A DNA stretch of 64,000 bases from an uncultured Acetatifactor sp. GTDB taxonomy: Bacteria; Bacillota; Clostridia; Lachnospirales; Lachnospiraceae. Every line of letters starts with the position of its first letter. Within the stretch, counting starts at the first letter, position 1. The position numbers and the translations under genes are program-made. This document shows positions 47,627 through 56,700 of the stretch, in pieces. The stretch is taken from the NCBI GenBank assembly GCA_910586215.1, contig CAJUGH010000007.1, forward strand, positions 79,912 through 143,911, in the 5' to 3' direction. The notes under the pieces were generated by a model. That model was given only the letters and a program-made list of their open reading frames with translations, did no database searches and was not told the origin of the DNA.

Positions 47627-48304
47627 ATGCTTGATAAAAACGATGTTGAAATGCTTCAAAAAATGATGAAGAGTACCATAGATACAAGCATGACAGAACT
47701 GGAAGCGCGGATAGGGGAAAAAATAGACGCGCGGATAGCGGAATCGGAAGCACGGATAGAAGGGAAGATAGACGCACGGATAGCGGAGTCGGAAGCGCGG
47801 ATAGAGGGGAAGATAGACGCACGGATAGCGGAGTCGGAAGAACGGATAGAAGGGAAGATAGACGCGCGGATAGCGGAGTCGGAAGCGCGGATAGAGGGGA
47901 AGATAGACGCGCGGATAGCGGAATCGGAAGCACGGATAGAAGGGAAGATAGACGCACGGATAGCGGAGTCGGAAGCGCGGATAGAGGGGAAGATAGACGC
48001 ACGGATAGCGGAATCGGAAGCGCGGATAGAGGGGAAGATAGACGCACGGATAGCGGAATCGGAAGCACGGATAGAGGGGAAGATAGACGCACGGATAGCG
48101 GAATCAGAAAATCTGGTACTGGAAGAGTTGGACAGGGTACAAATCCGTTTATCAGACCGTATGGATCGGATAGATACCCGGCTGGATTCCATGCAGCATG
48201 AAATCAATGCCTGCAAATTAGAACGCGATTCCGTCAGCTTATTGATAAAGAAAGTGGATGAACTTGAAAGGCGGATAGCGGAACTGGAGCGGAAGACAGC
48301 ATAG
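47627..48304 (+). CDS. Coiled-coil protein with nine 15-residue repeats
   Basis: This 225-residue protein has a short non-repetitive head (MLDKNDVEMLQKMMKSTIDT), then nine copies of ARIEGKIDARIAESE at about residues 27-161, and a helical tail (LDRVQIRLSDRMDRIDTRLD ... VDELERRIAELERK). Ile/Ala recur in a pattern fitting 3.75 residues per turn, as in the right-handed pentadecad stalks of YadA. There is no signal peptide or membrane segment, so it should be cytosolic. The ATG at 47627 lies 12 bases after AGGAGG. Function unknown; a spacer, scaffold or DNA-tail adaptor role is guesswork. Confidence 0.85.
   Translation: MLDKNDVEMLQKMMKSTIDTSMTELEARIGEKIDARIAESEARIEGKIDARIAESEARIEGKIDARIAESEERIEGKIDARIAESEARIEGKIDARIAESEARIEGKIDARIAESEARIEGKIDARIAESEARIEGKIDARIAESEARIEGKIDARIAESENLVLEELDRVQIRLSDRMDRIDTRLDSMQHEINACKLERDSVSLLIKKVDELERRIAELERKTA
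47705..48109 (+). repeat. 45-bp in-frame tandem repeat, 9 units
   Basis: Nine exact-length 45-bp units run from 47705 to 48109. The first encodes ARIGEKIDARIAESE, one starts with ERIEG, and the others ARIEG. Units differ mainly at synonymous positions (gcg/gca, gaa/gag, gga/ggg), with variants distributed in a mosaic, as expected from recombination between units. Unit number probably varies between strains. Confidence 0.95.
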
Positions 48305-48503
48305 CCCATGTGGGAACTGTTACAGGATATTTGCAGAAGCTGTTCTCCTACTGAAGGTTGCAGGAAGGGAGCCGTGAGAGAAGATATCGGATGGATACCT
48401 GTCTCACGGCTTAGCACAGAGTCAAGTCAATGATGGTTTATTTCAGAATTTCATAAGGAGGACTTAAGGTATCGAACACAATAATGGCAACAGTTTAGCC
48501 GGT

Positions 48504-49652
48504 TCAGGACCTTATCCCCCGCACAGCCTGTACGGCAGTCTCCATGGCAGATACTACCCTGTCACACCAGGCATCGAAGGCGGGATCCTCTCTTTGGCAT
48601 TCTGGGTGGGACAAGATATATTCCACACAGGAGCGCAGTCCTTGGTCAGCCCGCACCGTGGCCGTGAACCCGGGCACAAGTCTCTTTAATTTCGCATTAT
48701 CAAACACCACAGTATTCGCCTTATCCCCCAGCAGGCTTCCCGCAAAATCATAATCGCTGGAAGCATCCAGGAACTGGGAGGCCACATGGATGGCATGGAG
48801 TTTTACCCCCAGGGCATCGGCGATGATCTGGTAGATCTGGTTCCAGGTCAGGGACTCATCAGAGGTGATCTGGACGGCCTCGCCAATGGCGTGGATATTG
48901 CCCAGGAGTCCCACAAAGGCCCTGGCAAAGTCCGAACTATGGGTTAGTGTCCACAGGGAAGTGCCATCTCCGTGGATGATCACAGGGCGCCCTTCCAGCA
49001 TACGTTTTAGGATGGCGTAGCTGCCCTGTTGGCCGTGGACACCTAAGGGGACGGAACGTTCATCGTAGGTATGGCTGGGGCGGACAATGGTGACGGGGAA
49101 ACCTTTCTCCCGGTACAGTTCCATCAGGTATTCCTCACAGGCGATCTTATTCCGGGAGTATTCCCAGTAAGGATTGGCCAGGGGGGTTCCTTCATTGATA
49201 CGGTAATCGGACAGGGGCTTCTGGTAGGCAGAAGCAGAACTGATGAACACGAACTGTCTGGTCCTGCCTTGAAAGAGCCGCCAGTCCCGCATAAGCTGTT
49301 CGGGAGTGAAGGCAATGAAGTCCGCCACCACATCGAACTGTAACCCGCCGGGCATTCCGGCCCTGCCATCGTCCGGTGCACCAGGGCTGCCGGAAAGGGT
49401 GGGATCCGTCTTTAGTCCATCCAGAAGTTTCTGCACTTTTTCCTCTTCCCCGATATCCGCTTTCAGCCATACCAGTCTGCCCGTGGGAACAGGGGTGCCG
49501 GTCTGTGGGGTATCCTGGCTGGATGTCCTCTCTTCCATATAGCTGCTGCGCTGGCCCCGGTTCAGCAGATACAGGGTATGTCCCTGGGACAGGAGCAGCT
49601 GGGAGATGGACAGGCTGATGGTTCCGGTGCCGCCAATCATACATATTTTCAT
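48504..49652 (-). CDS. NAD-dependent epimerase/dehydratase family protein
   Basis: This 382-residue extended SDR starts MKICMIGGTGTISLSISQLLL with the Rossmann GGTGxxS. FVFISSASAYQ and YSRNKIACEEYL give the catalytic Tyr and Lys. It probably modifies a nucleotide sugar. A ~40-residue polar insert after strand 2 (SSQDTPQTGTPVPTG, GSPGAPDDGRAGMPG) is not typical. AGGAGG precedes the start. The hypothetical gene at 49703-50791 lies immediately upstream on the same strand. Confidence 0.87.
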   Translation of the reverse strand: MKICMIGGTGTISLSISQLLLSQGHTLYLLNRGQRSSYMEERTSSQDTPQTGTPVPTGRLVWLKADIGEEEKVQKLLDGLKTDPTLSGSPGAPDDGRAGMPGGLQFDVVADFIAFTPEQLMRDWRLFQGRTRQFVFISSASAYQKPLSDYRINEGTPLANPYWEYSRNKIACEEYLMELYREKGFPVTIVRPSHTYDERSVPLGVHGQQGSYAILKRMLEGRPVIIHGDGTSLWTLTHSSDFARAFVGLLGNIHAIGEAVQITSDESLTWNQIYQIIADALGVKLHAIHVASQFLDASSDYDFAGSLLGDKANTVVFDNAKLKRLVPGFTATVRADQGLRSCVEYILSHPECQREDPAFDAWCDRVVSAMETAVQAVRGIRS

Positions 49653-49702
49653 AGTGATTCCTCCTCAAAAAAGTATAAGCACCACTTGCTGGTATTGGCT
49701 AT

Positions 49703-50791
49703 TTACCTCTCCACACTGAACAGGTAGGCTGTACTGCTCTTGCGGAATCCCTCCAGGAACACTTCGGCTGTCCAGTATTTGTCCGGGTAGGGGATCAGTA
49801 CATTCTGCCCCAGGATCAGATTCCTGGTCACATCGTACATGGCATCGCAGTCAAAGCCCTCCTGTCTGTGCATGGCATCCATGTCCCCGGCAAACTGCGC
49901 AAAAGCAAACTGGGATACATAGGGACTTCCTGGACTGTCCTCGTGCCAAGGTACCAGGTCAATGCAGGTAAAACCTTCTGGCACTGGCGCATCGGCCTTC
50001 AGAAAGCGGCCCCACAGGCCATGGCATTGTTCCACATCCACACCCCTGCCATGATGATGCAGGAAGATCAAGTCATAGTCAAAACCACAGCGGTATTCCG
50101 TCATACTGTCCAGTACCTGCAGCAGGTCATCCAGGGCATTGGCATCCTCTGAAAAATCCTTTTCCACGCCCACAAACCGAAGTGGGGGAAATTGTAAGTA
50201 TGCAAAGCTTTTGATGTGGAAACCATTCTGCTGCCGTTTGGTTACGTCTGGCATGAACAGGGTCCACTGTACAGAGGCATCGAAGGTTTCCAGGGCGTTG
50301 ATATAGCCGAAGATCTCCACGCTGTCGGTTCCGGCGGCCCCGGTAATCCCCCCTGTAAAATAACGCCGGATATCTGGCTCCCTAATACAGGAAAAATCCT
50401 GGAAGACCCTGGTGACGCTTTTCTGCAGGATGTCCTCCTGGACGTGTCCGGACAAAGCCTGGTCAAAACGGTCCAGGGCATCGAATACGGCCTCATTTAC
50501 AATACCAGTAGGCTTTAGGGTATTCAGCTCATTTCGCAGGATATCGTTCTGGCGCAAAAACCTGCCGATGATCCTGTCCATGAAGATTTCCTTGTTTGCA
50601 GCAAGTTCCCTGCTGTCCCATTCCCCGGCCCCCGACATCCAGGTAATGAGGGCATCGAAAGTATTGGGATTGATACCCCTGGCCCGGCCGGCCCACTCTG
50701 TGATCTGCCGGTATTGTTCTGTGGGGGATTTGCTGGTGTACCCATCTTGTCCTGGTATATACCAGCAGAATTTTTCTGGTAGATTTGTCAT
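49703..50791 (-). CDS. Unrecognised cytosolic protein
   Basis: This 362-residue soluble protein is not recognised. The N-terminal third is helical (MTNLPEKFCWYIPGQDGYTS, TFDALITWMSGAGEWDSREL). The remainder is beta-rich, with aromatic and Asp residues (FDYDLIFLHHHGRGVDVEQC, GLWGRFLKADAPVPEGFTCIDLVPWHEDSP). The FKADAPVPEGF style is reminiscent of GyrI-like ligand-binding domains, but this is weak. AGGAGG precedes the ATG. It ends 50 bp before the epimerase start, so the two may be an operon. Confidence 0.7.
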   Translation of the reverse strand: MTNLPEKFCWYIPGQDGYTSKSPTEQYRQITEWAGRARGINPNTFDALITWMSGAGEWDSRELAANKEIFMDRIIGRFLRQNDILRNELNTLKPTGIVNEAVFDALDRFDQALSGHVQEDILQKSVTRVFQDFSCIREPDIRRYFTGGITGAAGTDSVEIFGYINALETFDASVQWTLFMPDVTKRQQNGFHIKSFAYLQFPPLRFVGVEKDFSEDANALDDLLQVLDSMTEYRCGFDYDLIFLHHHGRGVDVEQCHGLWGRFLKADAPVPEGFTCIDLVPWHEDSPGSPYVSQFAFAQFAGDMDAMHRQEGFDCDAMYDVTRNLILGQNVLIPYPDKYWTAEVFLEGFRKSSTAYLFSVER

Positions 50792-50987
50792 GGCTTTCCT
50801 CCTGGTTCTGCCTTATGGCATGTAGGAATCATAACCTGAAGATCTCCTTTCAGGCCTTTTTCCTGTGGGGTTTCTCTTATCATACAGGAAAGCGGCAGGG
50901 TTTGTATAGGGGCTGGCTGAACTTTTTACAGAAAAATATTTAGAGAGCTACCTGCACATAATGAAAGAAAACAAAACAGGAACCTAC

Positions 50988-51016
50988 TTGCGGACCAGGG
51001 AAAAAATGGGTATAAT
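50988..51016 (+). promoter_or_regulatory. Sigma-A promoter of trpS
   Basis: TTGCGG at 50988-50993, a 17-base spacer and a perfect TATAAT at 51011-51016. Transcription would begin near 51023, leaving a leader of about 140 bases before the ATG. Confidence 0.75.
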
Positions 51017-51063
51017 CTAGTGTAACTTAATTAAAGGAAGGAAAGCGCAGGAACCATGAATGG

Positions 51064-51120
51064 TTTACGCTGCCTGCACCTGGTGCAGGGCCGCCGCCGC
51101 ATGCTGCAGCAGCGTAGTAA
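51064..51120 (+). promoter_or_regulatory. Structured trpS leader
   Basis: The leader holds a perfect stem CCTGCACC/GGTGCAGG at 51073-51089 and a larger stem TTACGCTGC with GCAGCGTAGTAA enclosing it. No T-box consensus (AGGGTGGNACCGCG) or Trp-rich leader peptide is seen, so control differs from the usual T-box of trpS. A protein-binding site or attenuator is possible. Confidence 0.5.
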
Positions 51121-51161
51121 ATGTGGGAAGATAAGGCATCCTGCGCGGAAAGGCTGATACA

Positions 51162-52247
51162 ATGGGCAAGATTATACTGACAGGGGACAGACCCACGGGA
51201 AGGCTGCATGTGGGTCATTATGTGGGATCTTTGAGAAGGCGTGTGGAGCTGCAGAATTCCGGGCAATACCAGAAGACATTTATCATGATTGCAGATGCTC
51301 AGGCTCTGACGGATAATATCGAGAATCCGGAGAAGGTAAGGCAGAATATCATAGAGGTAGCCCTGGATTACATGTCATGTGGACTGGATCCGGCAAAGTC
51401 TACTTTGTTTATCCAGTCCCAGATACCGGAACTGTGTGAATTGACTTTTTACTACATGGATCTGGTGACAGTGGCAAGACTACAGCGGAACCCCACGGTG
51501 AAGAGTGAGATCCAGATGCGGAATTTTGAGGCCAGCATCCCGGTGGGATTCTTCACCTATCCTATCAGCCAGGCGGCAGATATTACGGCTTTCAAGGCAG
51601 ACACTGTGCCCGTGGGGGATGACCAGCTTCCCATGATTGAGCAGACCAGGGAGATCGTACACAAATTCAACACCGTTTATGCGCCGGTGCTGGTGGAACC
51701 CGCAGCCCTCCTGCCGGAGAATGAAGCCTGCAAGAGGCTGCCCGGCACGGACGGCAAGGCCAAGATGAGCAAGTCCCTGGGCAACTGTATCTACCTGGCG
51801 GACACGGCAGATGAGGTGCGCACCAAGATCATGAGCATGTTCACAGACCCCCTGCACCTGCAGGTCAGTGATCCGGGGCATCTGGAGGGGAATACCGTAT
51901 TCACATACCTGGATGCCTTCTGCAGGCAGGAGCATTTTGAGCGGTATCTTCCCGACTATGGGAACCTGGAGGAACTGAAGGCCCATTACCAGAGGGGAGG
52001 CCTGGGGGACGTGAAGGTGAAGAAGTTCTTGAACAATATCATGCAGGAGACCCTGGAACCCATCCGCACCCGCCGGAAAGAACTGGAGCGGGACATTCCG
52101 GCAGTGTATGAGGTGTTGCGGGAGGGGAGCGAGGCGGCCAGGGAGGTGGCAGCCCGGACCCTGTCGGAAGTGAAGAGCGCCATGCGCATCCATTATTTTG
52201 AGGACAAGGAACTGATCCGCATGCAGAGTGAAAAATATGAAAGTTAA
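51162..52247 (+). CDS. trpS: Tryptophanyl-tRNA synthetase
   Basis: This 361-residue class I synthetase charges tRNA-Trp. TGRLHVGHYVGSL is the HIGH-type motif and KAKMSKSLGN the KMSKS loop. LFIQSQIPELCELTFY, YPISQAADITAFKAD and VGDDQLPMIEQTREI are conserved. Length is 20 to 30 residues above typical because of the C-terminus. There is only a weak ribosome site (GGAAAGGCTGATACA). Confidence 0.95.
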   Translation: MGKIILTGDRPTGRLHVGHYVGSLRRRVELQNSGQYQKTFIMIADAQALTDNIENPEKVRQNIIEVALDYMSCGLDPAKSTLFIQSQIPELCELTFYYMDLVTVARLQRNPTVKSEIQMRNFEASIPVGFFTYPISQAADITAFKADTVPVGDDQLPMIEQTREIVHKFNTVYAPVLVEPAALLPENEACKRLPGTDGKAKMSKSLGNCIYLADTADEVRTKIMSMFTDPLHLQVSDPGHLEGNTVFTYLDAFCRQEHFERYLPDYGNLEELKAHYQRGGLGDVKVKKFLNNIMQETLEPIRTRRKELERDIPAVYEVLREGSEAAREVAARTLSEVKSAMRIHYFEDKELIRMQSEKYES

Positions 52248-52337
52248 GCTTTTATACGATTGACTCCCGCGGGCAATGGTCCGTAGGGCTGGTGGCGCTT
52301 GTTTAGGACGGATCGAAGCAGAAGCGTAGAACACATA

Positions 52338-52417
52338 CCCGCATACTTTAGTGCGCTATGCCCTGCAGCGCTGCAAGACGGATGCCCGCGTACTTTAGTG
52401 CGCTATGCTTTGCAGCG
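52338..52417 (+). repeat. Two 33-bp direct repeats, period 47
   Basis: Copies at 52338-52370 and 52385-52417 differ at three positions and share TACTTTAGTGCGCTATG. Each contains a GCATA/TATGC-like inverted pair. They lie in the trpS-SH3 gene intergenic region, 55 bp before the TTG start, and could bind a regulator. The rest of 52248-52472 shows nothing certain. Confidence 0.7.
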
Positions 52418-52472
52418 GGGGTGTTGTCGGGTGCATGTCATGGAGTGGGAGCATGGACAGGGGGTGAAGAGA

Positions 52473-53597
52473 TTGAAAGACAGACCGTCACGGGATAGAA
52501 GAGACAGTGGCCAGAAACACAAGGAACAGGGCATGGAACAAGAACAGGACATGGAGCAGAAGGGGAACCTGGAAATGGAAGAGTGGGATGCCGGCCCGGA
52601 GCAGGATCCTGCGAAGCCCTGGGTGATGGTTGCGATTGTTACAGGTATGCTGGTGCTGGCTGCCATCATCTGTGCCATATTGTGGCATTTTACCCATCTG
52701 GATGGGAAGGACAGGCCTGGCCAGGAAAGCATTGCCCAAGGAGCAACAGAGGATAACCAGGAGGATCCGGCAGGATCCGGGATCCTGGAAAGTGATGTCC
52801 AGGCTCCCGGCAGTCAGGACGGGAGCGACCAGGTTGCCGATGGACAGGGTGCAGGCAGCCAGGGAATGGAAGACCAGGATTCCAGCAGCCAGGAAAACGA
52901 CAGTCAAGGTAACGGTAACCAGGGAGCCAGTAACCAGGGGCCGGGTGGATCTGGCCAGACAGATGGGACAGAAACAGATAGTCCAGGTGGGGAAGGTACC
53001 GGGGGCAATGGCAGCGGGGATGGAGGGGCAGGATCGCCTTCCCAGCCGCCCCAGACAGACCCTGGAACCCAGGATCCTGTGTCCGGGGACAAGACCATGA
53101 CTTTCCGTGATGTGCAGGAATCCGTGACGCCAAAGGATGTGATCAACCTGCGCTCCGTGCCCAGCACGGCAGATGCGGGTACGGTGGTCACACAGGTAGC
53201 CAACGGGGTGACGCTGAGCCGGACAGGAATCAACGATGATACAGGGTGGTCCCGGATTGAGTATGACGGGCAGATCCTGTATGGGGTGAGCCAGTACCTG
53301 ACCACGGATCTGTCCTATAAGCCGCCAGTGCAGGCTCCCAATCCTAACCGGGTGAGTACGAAGGATGGCAGGGTGATCATTTTCACGGACTGTGATGACA
53401 ATATTACACCAAAGGAGTATGTGAACCTGCGCACAGAGCCAAGTACCACAGAAGGGGAAGCCACTGTGAGCTGCCAGCTAAACGGCGGGGAGGTGGCCCA
53501 CCGGACTGGCTACAGCGCAGATTCCGGCTGGTCCAGGGTGGAATATAACGGACAGGTGTTGTATGTAGTGACCAGCATGGTGGTGGTCACGGAATGA
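52473..53597 (+). CDS. Membrane-anchored protein with two SH3 domains
   Basis: This 374-residue protein has a polar head, one membrane helix near residues 50-72 (PWVMVAIVTGMLVLAAIICA), a ~150-residue Gly/Gln/Ser/Asp-rich linker, and two bacterial SH3 domains (VTPKDVINLRSVPSTADAGT...WSRIEYDGQILYGVSQYL; ITPKEYVNLRTEPSTTEGEA...WSRVEYNGQVLYVVTSMV). SH3b domains usually bind cell-wall peptides. The TTG at 52473 has GGGGGTG six bases upstream and is chosen over ATG 52440. It is single-pass with the SH3 domains outside. A terminator follows immediately. Confidence 0.85.
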   Translation: MKDRPSRDRRDSGQKHKEQGMEQEQDMEQKGNLEMEEWDAGPEQDPAKPWVMVAIVTGMLVLAAIICAILWHFTHLDGKDRPGQESIAQGATEDNQEDPAGSGILESDVQAPGSQDGSDQVADGQGAGSQGMEDQDSSSQENDSQGNGNQGASNQGPGGSGQTDGTETDSPGGEGTGGNGSGDGGAGSPSQPPQTDPGTQDPVSGDKTMTFRDVQESVTPKDVINLRSVPSTADAGTVVTQVANGVTLSRTGINDDTGWSRIEYDGQILYGVSQYLTTDLSYKPPVQAPNPNRVSTKDGRVIIFTDCDDNITPKEYVNLRTEPSTTEGEATVSCQLNGGEVAHRTGYSADSGWSRVEYNGQVLYVVTSMVVVTE

Positions 53598-53599
53598 CA

Positions 53600-53627
53600 A
53601 AACAGGCAGCCTACAGGCTGCCTGTTT
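53600..53627 (+). terminator. Intrinsic terminator after the SH3 gene
   Basis: AAACAGGCAGCCT and AGGCTGCCTGTTT form a perfect 13-bp stem with a two-base nominal loop, beginning three bases after the stop. The U tract is only TTT, extended by the A/T-ended stem. Confidence 0.85.
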
Positions 53628-53758
53628 CGCAGGTGGAAGCCAGGAACAGTTCCTTGGTCGGTTTTCACCAGGTATCTACACAGATCATTCCATGGCAGTA
53701 TGGCCATAAATGATATAGAATAGCGCATAAACCATGGATGGAAAGGAAGGTAGGGAAG

Positions 53759-56700
53759 ATGCAGTTCAAAAGGTATGCCCCGGTCCGTATATTCTGTGGG
53801 GAACAGGAGACAGAAAGCGTCAGATTGGCAGTGGAGAATTTGAAACGGGATCTGCGCCGGGTGCTGGACTGTCAGCTGGAGGAAGGGGTGGCAGAATCCG
53901 GGAAGGGGAAGCAGGGGACACCGGCAGGGAAACCGGGATCAGCTGTCCGCATCCTGGTGGGAACCCTGGGATCCGGGGAAGAAATCTGCCGGAAAGCCGA
54001 CCTGGAACGAATCAGGGACGGGGAGGGACAGTACCACAGGGAAGCGTTCCTCTTACAGGAAAAGGCAGGGGAGCTTCTGATCGTGGGAAGTGACAGGCGG
54101 GGAACCATATATGGTATATATGAATTCTGTGAGAACTGGCTTGGGGTGTCACCCTGGTATTTTTTCGCGGATGTACCTGTGGGGACGAAGCAGGAGGTGG
54201 AGATTCCGGCAGGGTACGTGAAGGCGGACTGGCCGGATGTGGAATACCGGGGTATCTTTATCAATGACGAGGAGGAACTGGAACACTGGGTGCAGCGGTA
54301 TATGGGGGAGCCCACCATCGGTGTCAGGACCTATGAGAAGATATTCGAGTTGCTGCTGCGGCTGAAGATGAACTATATCTGGCCTGCCATGCATGTGAAT
54401 TCCTTCAATGCCGTACGGGAGAACGGCGCCCTGGCCCACCGTATGGGGATCGTGGTGGGTACCTCCCACTGCGATATGCTGATGCGGAGTAATAACAGGG
54501 AGTGGTATCCCTGGCTGCGGAAAAAAGGGTATACGGATACGGTCTATGACTTTTCCCTGCCGGGCAGGAACCGGGAGATATTAAAGGAATACTGGAGGGA
54601 GAGTATCGAACAGAACCGGGATTTCGAGGTGAGTTATACCCTTGGGATGCGGGGGATCCATGACAGTGGTTTTGAGGTCCGGGCACTGGAGGGGAAAACA
54701 GGGAGGGAGCTTCTGGAGGCCAAGATCGAACTGCTGGACTCCGTGATCAGGACCCAGGAGGCTTTGCTGGAGGAGAACCTGGGAAAAGAGACGGTGAAGA
54801 CCTTCGTGCCTTACAAGGAGGTGCTGGAACTTTACGACAATGGGCTTGAAGTGCCGGAAGACCTGACACTAATCTGGGTCAATGACAATTATGGTTATGT
54901 GAGGCGTTATCCTGGGGAGAAAGAGAAGCAGCGCAGGGGAGGGAACGGCCTGTACTATCACAATTCCTATTGGGCACCTCCGGGAGGTTCTTACCTGTTC
55001 CTGTGCTCCATTCCCCTTGCCCACACCAGGAATGAACTGAAAAAGGCTTATGAGGAGGGCATCCGGAAGATCTGGGTGACCAATTTCGGTGCCATGAAGC
55101 CCTTGGAGCAGCAGATGTCCTTCTATGCAGCCTTCGCCTGGGAGGCTGGCCGGGAAGGGGCCTTGACGGAGGACGAGCAGGCTTTCCTGGGGCAGTGGAT
55201 CGACAGGACCTTCAGTGGGGGATACGGTGCAGAACTGGCACCCCTGCTCACGGAATACGACCAGCTTACCAATACCCGCAAGGTGGAGCAGATGGATGCG
55301 GACGCATTCTCCCAGACAGCATGGGGGGATGAGGCGGCAGGGCGCATTCACAGATATGAAAAAATGTATACTACAGTGAACCGGATCTGGAAGACCCTGC
55401 CAAGAGAGGAGCAGGATGCCTTCTTCCAACTGATCGGGATGAAGGTGCATGCTGCCTATTACACCAATCTCATGTACTATTATGCGGACAGGAGCAATCT
55501 CTGTATGGCCCAGGGGAAGAAGAAAGCAGCCCAGAGATATACGGATCTGTGCAGGGAGTTTGACCATGCCCGGAGAAACATGCTGCATTATTATAACCAT
55601 GTGATGTCTAATGGAAAGTGGAACGGCATCCTGACACCAGAGGAGTACCCACCACCCCGTACCGCCATGCATCCGGCCTGTATGCCGCCGGTGGGGGATC
55701 TCCAGGGCACTTCCTGTGAAGCCATACACATTCCTGTAGAAACAGTGGACTTGGCGCACAGTGGTTTGGAGAGTCCGTGCAAGGGAGAAGGAAATGGCTG
55801 GCAGCTGCAGCAGGATGGATCGCAGACGCTTATAGTGACAACTTGGAACCAGGGACAGGAGATTGTATTCACACAGCCTGTGGTCAAGTGGATCGAGATC
55901 GGCAATGAGGGGGCGGCCCCGGCCCGGTGCAGCCTGTCGGGTCCGGAATGGATCCGGTTTCTGGATGTGTCTGATTCCGGAAGGGAAGGACAGGATGCCG
56001 GGAACTTTGGCGCAGGGACATCTAAAGTGGTATGTACCGTGGATGTAGAGACAAGGATCCTGTTTGTACCGGACAGGGAGAAGGTGCTGGCTGCCTTGAA
56101 GGACGGCCCGGTGCAGGCATACTCCCTTCTTACCGGAGAGATACGGATCACAGATCCGGAAGGGCGGCCTGTAGGGATGGTTCCGGTGTCTGTGAGACTC
56201 AGCCCCTTATCGGTGGAGGAAGCTGTTACGCTCTGGGCAGGAAGCCGGGAGAAGGCAGGAGCCATTCCGGGGGCAGGATATGGACAGACCCGGAGCTATG
56301 TCGGCTGCATTGGCATAGCGGGAAGCGTGAAGGAAATTACCAGGCCCGACAAAGCCTCGCCAGGTAATTGTGTGGAGGACGATGGACGGATCTGTGCGGA
56401 GGCTTCAAAGGGCGCTGTCCGCGGGGAAGGAGCAGGCTGGAAGCAGATTCCTAACCTGGGGCGGGATTCCGGAAGCCTTCTGGAGGCGAGGGAGCCAGGA
56501 GCAGAGGTATCCTGGCAGATCACGGTTCTCACACCGGGCAGTCACCTGCTGGAACTGCACAGATTCCCGTCCCTGGACTCTGTGGGAACCATACAGGTGG
56601 GAGTTGTCCTGGACCAGGAGCAGGAACAAGTCTTGACAACTGCGTCCAACGACGAACACCGGGGTACCTGGAAGGACAATATTCGGAATAATGTAGATAA

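Noticed and set aside
47705..48109. Possible CRISPR array
   Set aside because: The units are contiguous, without unique spacers, and in frame with a coding sequence; no cas genes are present in the window.
47595..48417. Long minus-strand ORFs over the repeat array
   Set aside because: They stay open only because the 45-bp unit has no stop in those frames. The plus-strand protein has a promoter, a ribosome site and plausible coiled-coil structure.
50866..51161. T-box riboswitch before trpS
   Set aside because: The conserved AGGGTGGNACCGCG and a terminator/antiterminator pair were not found.
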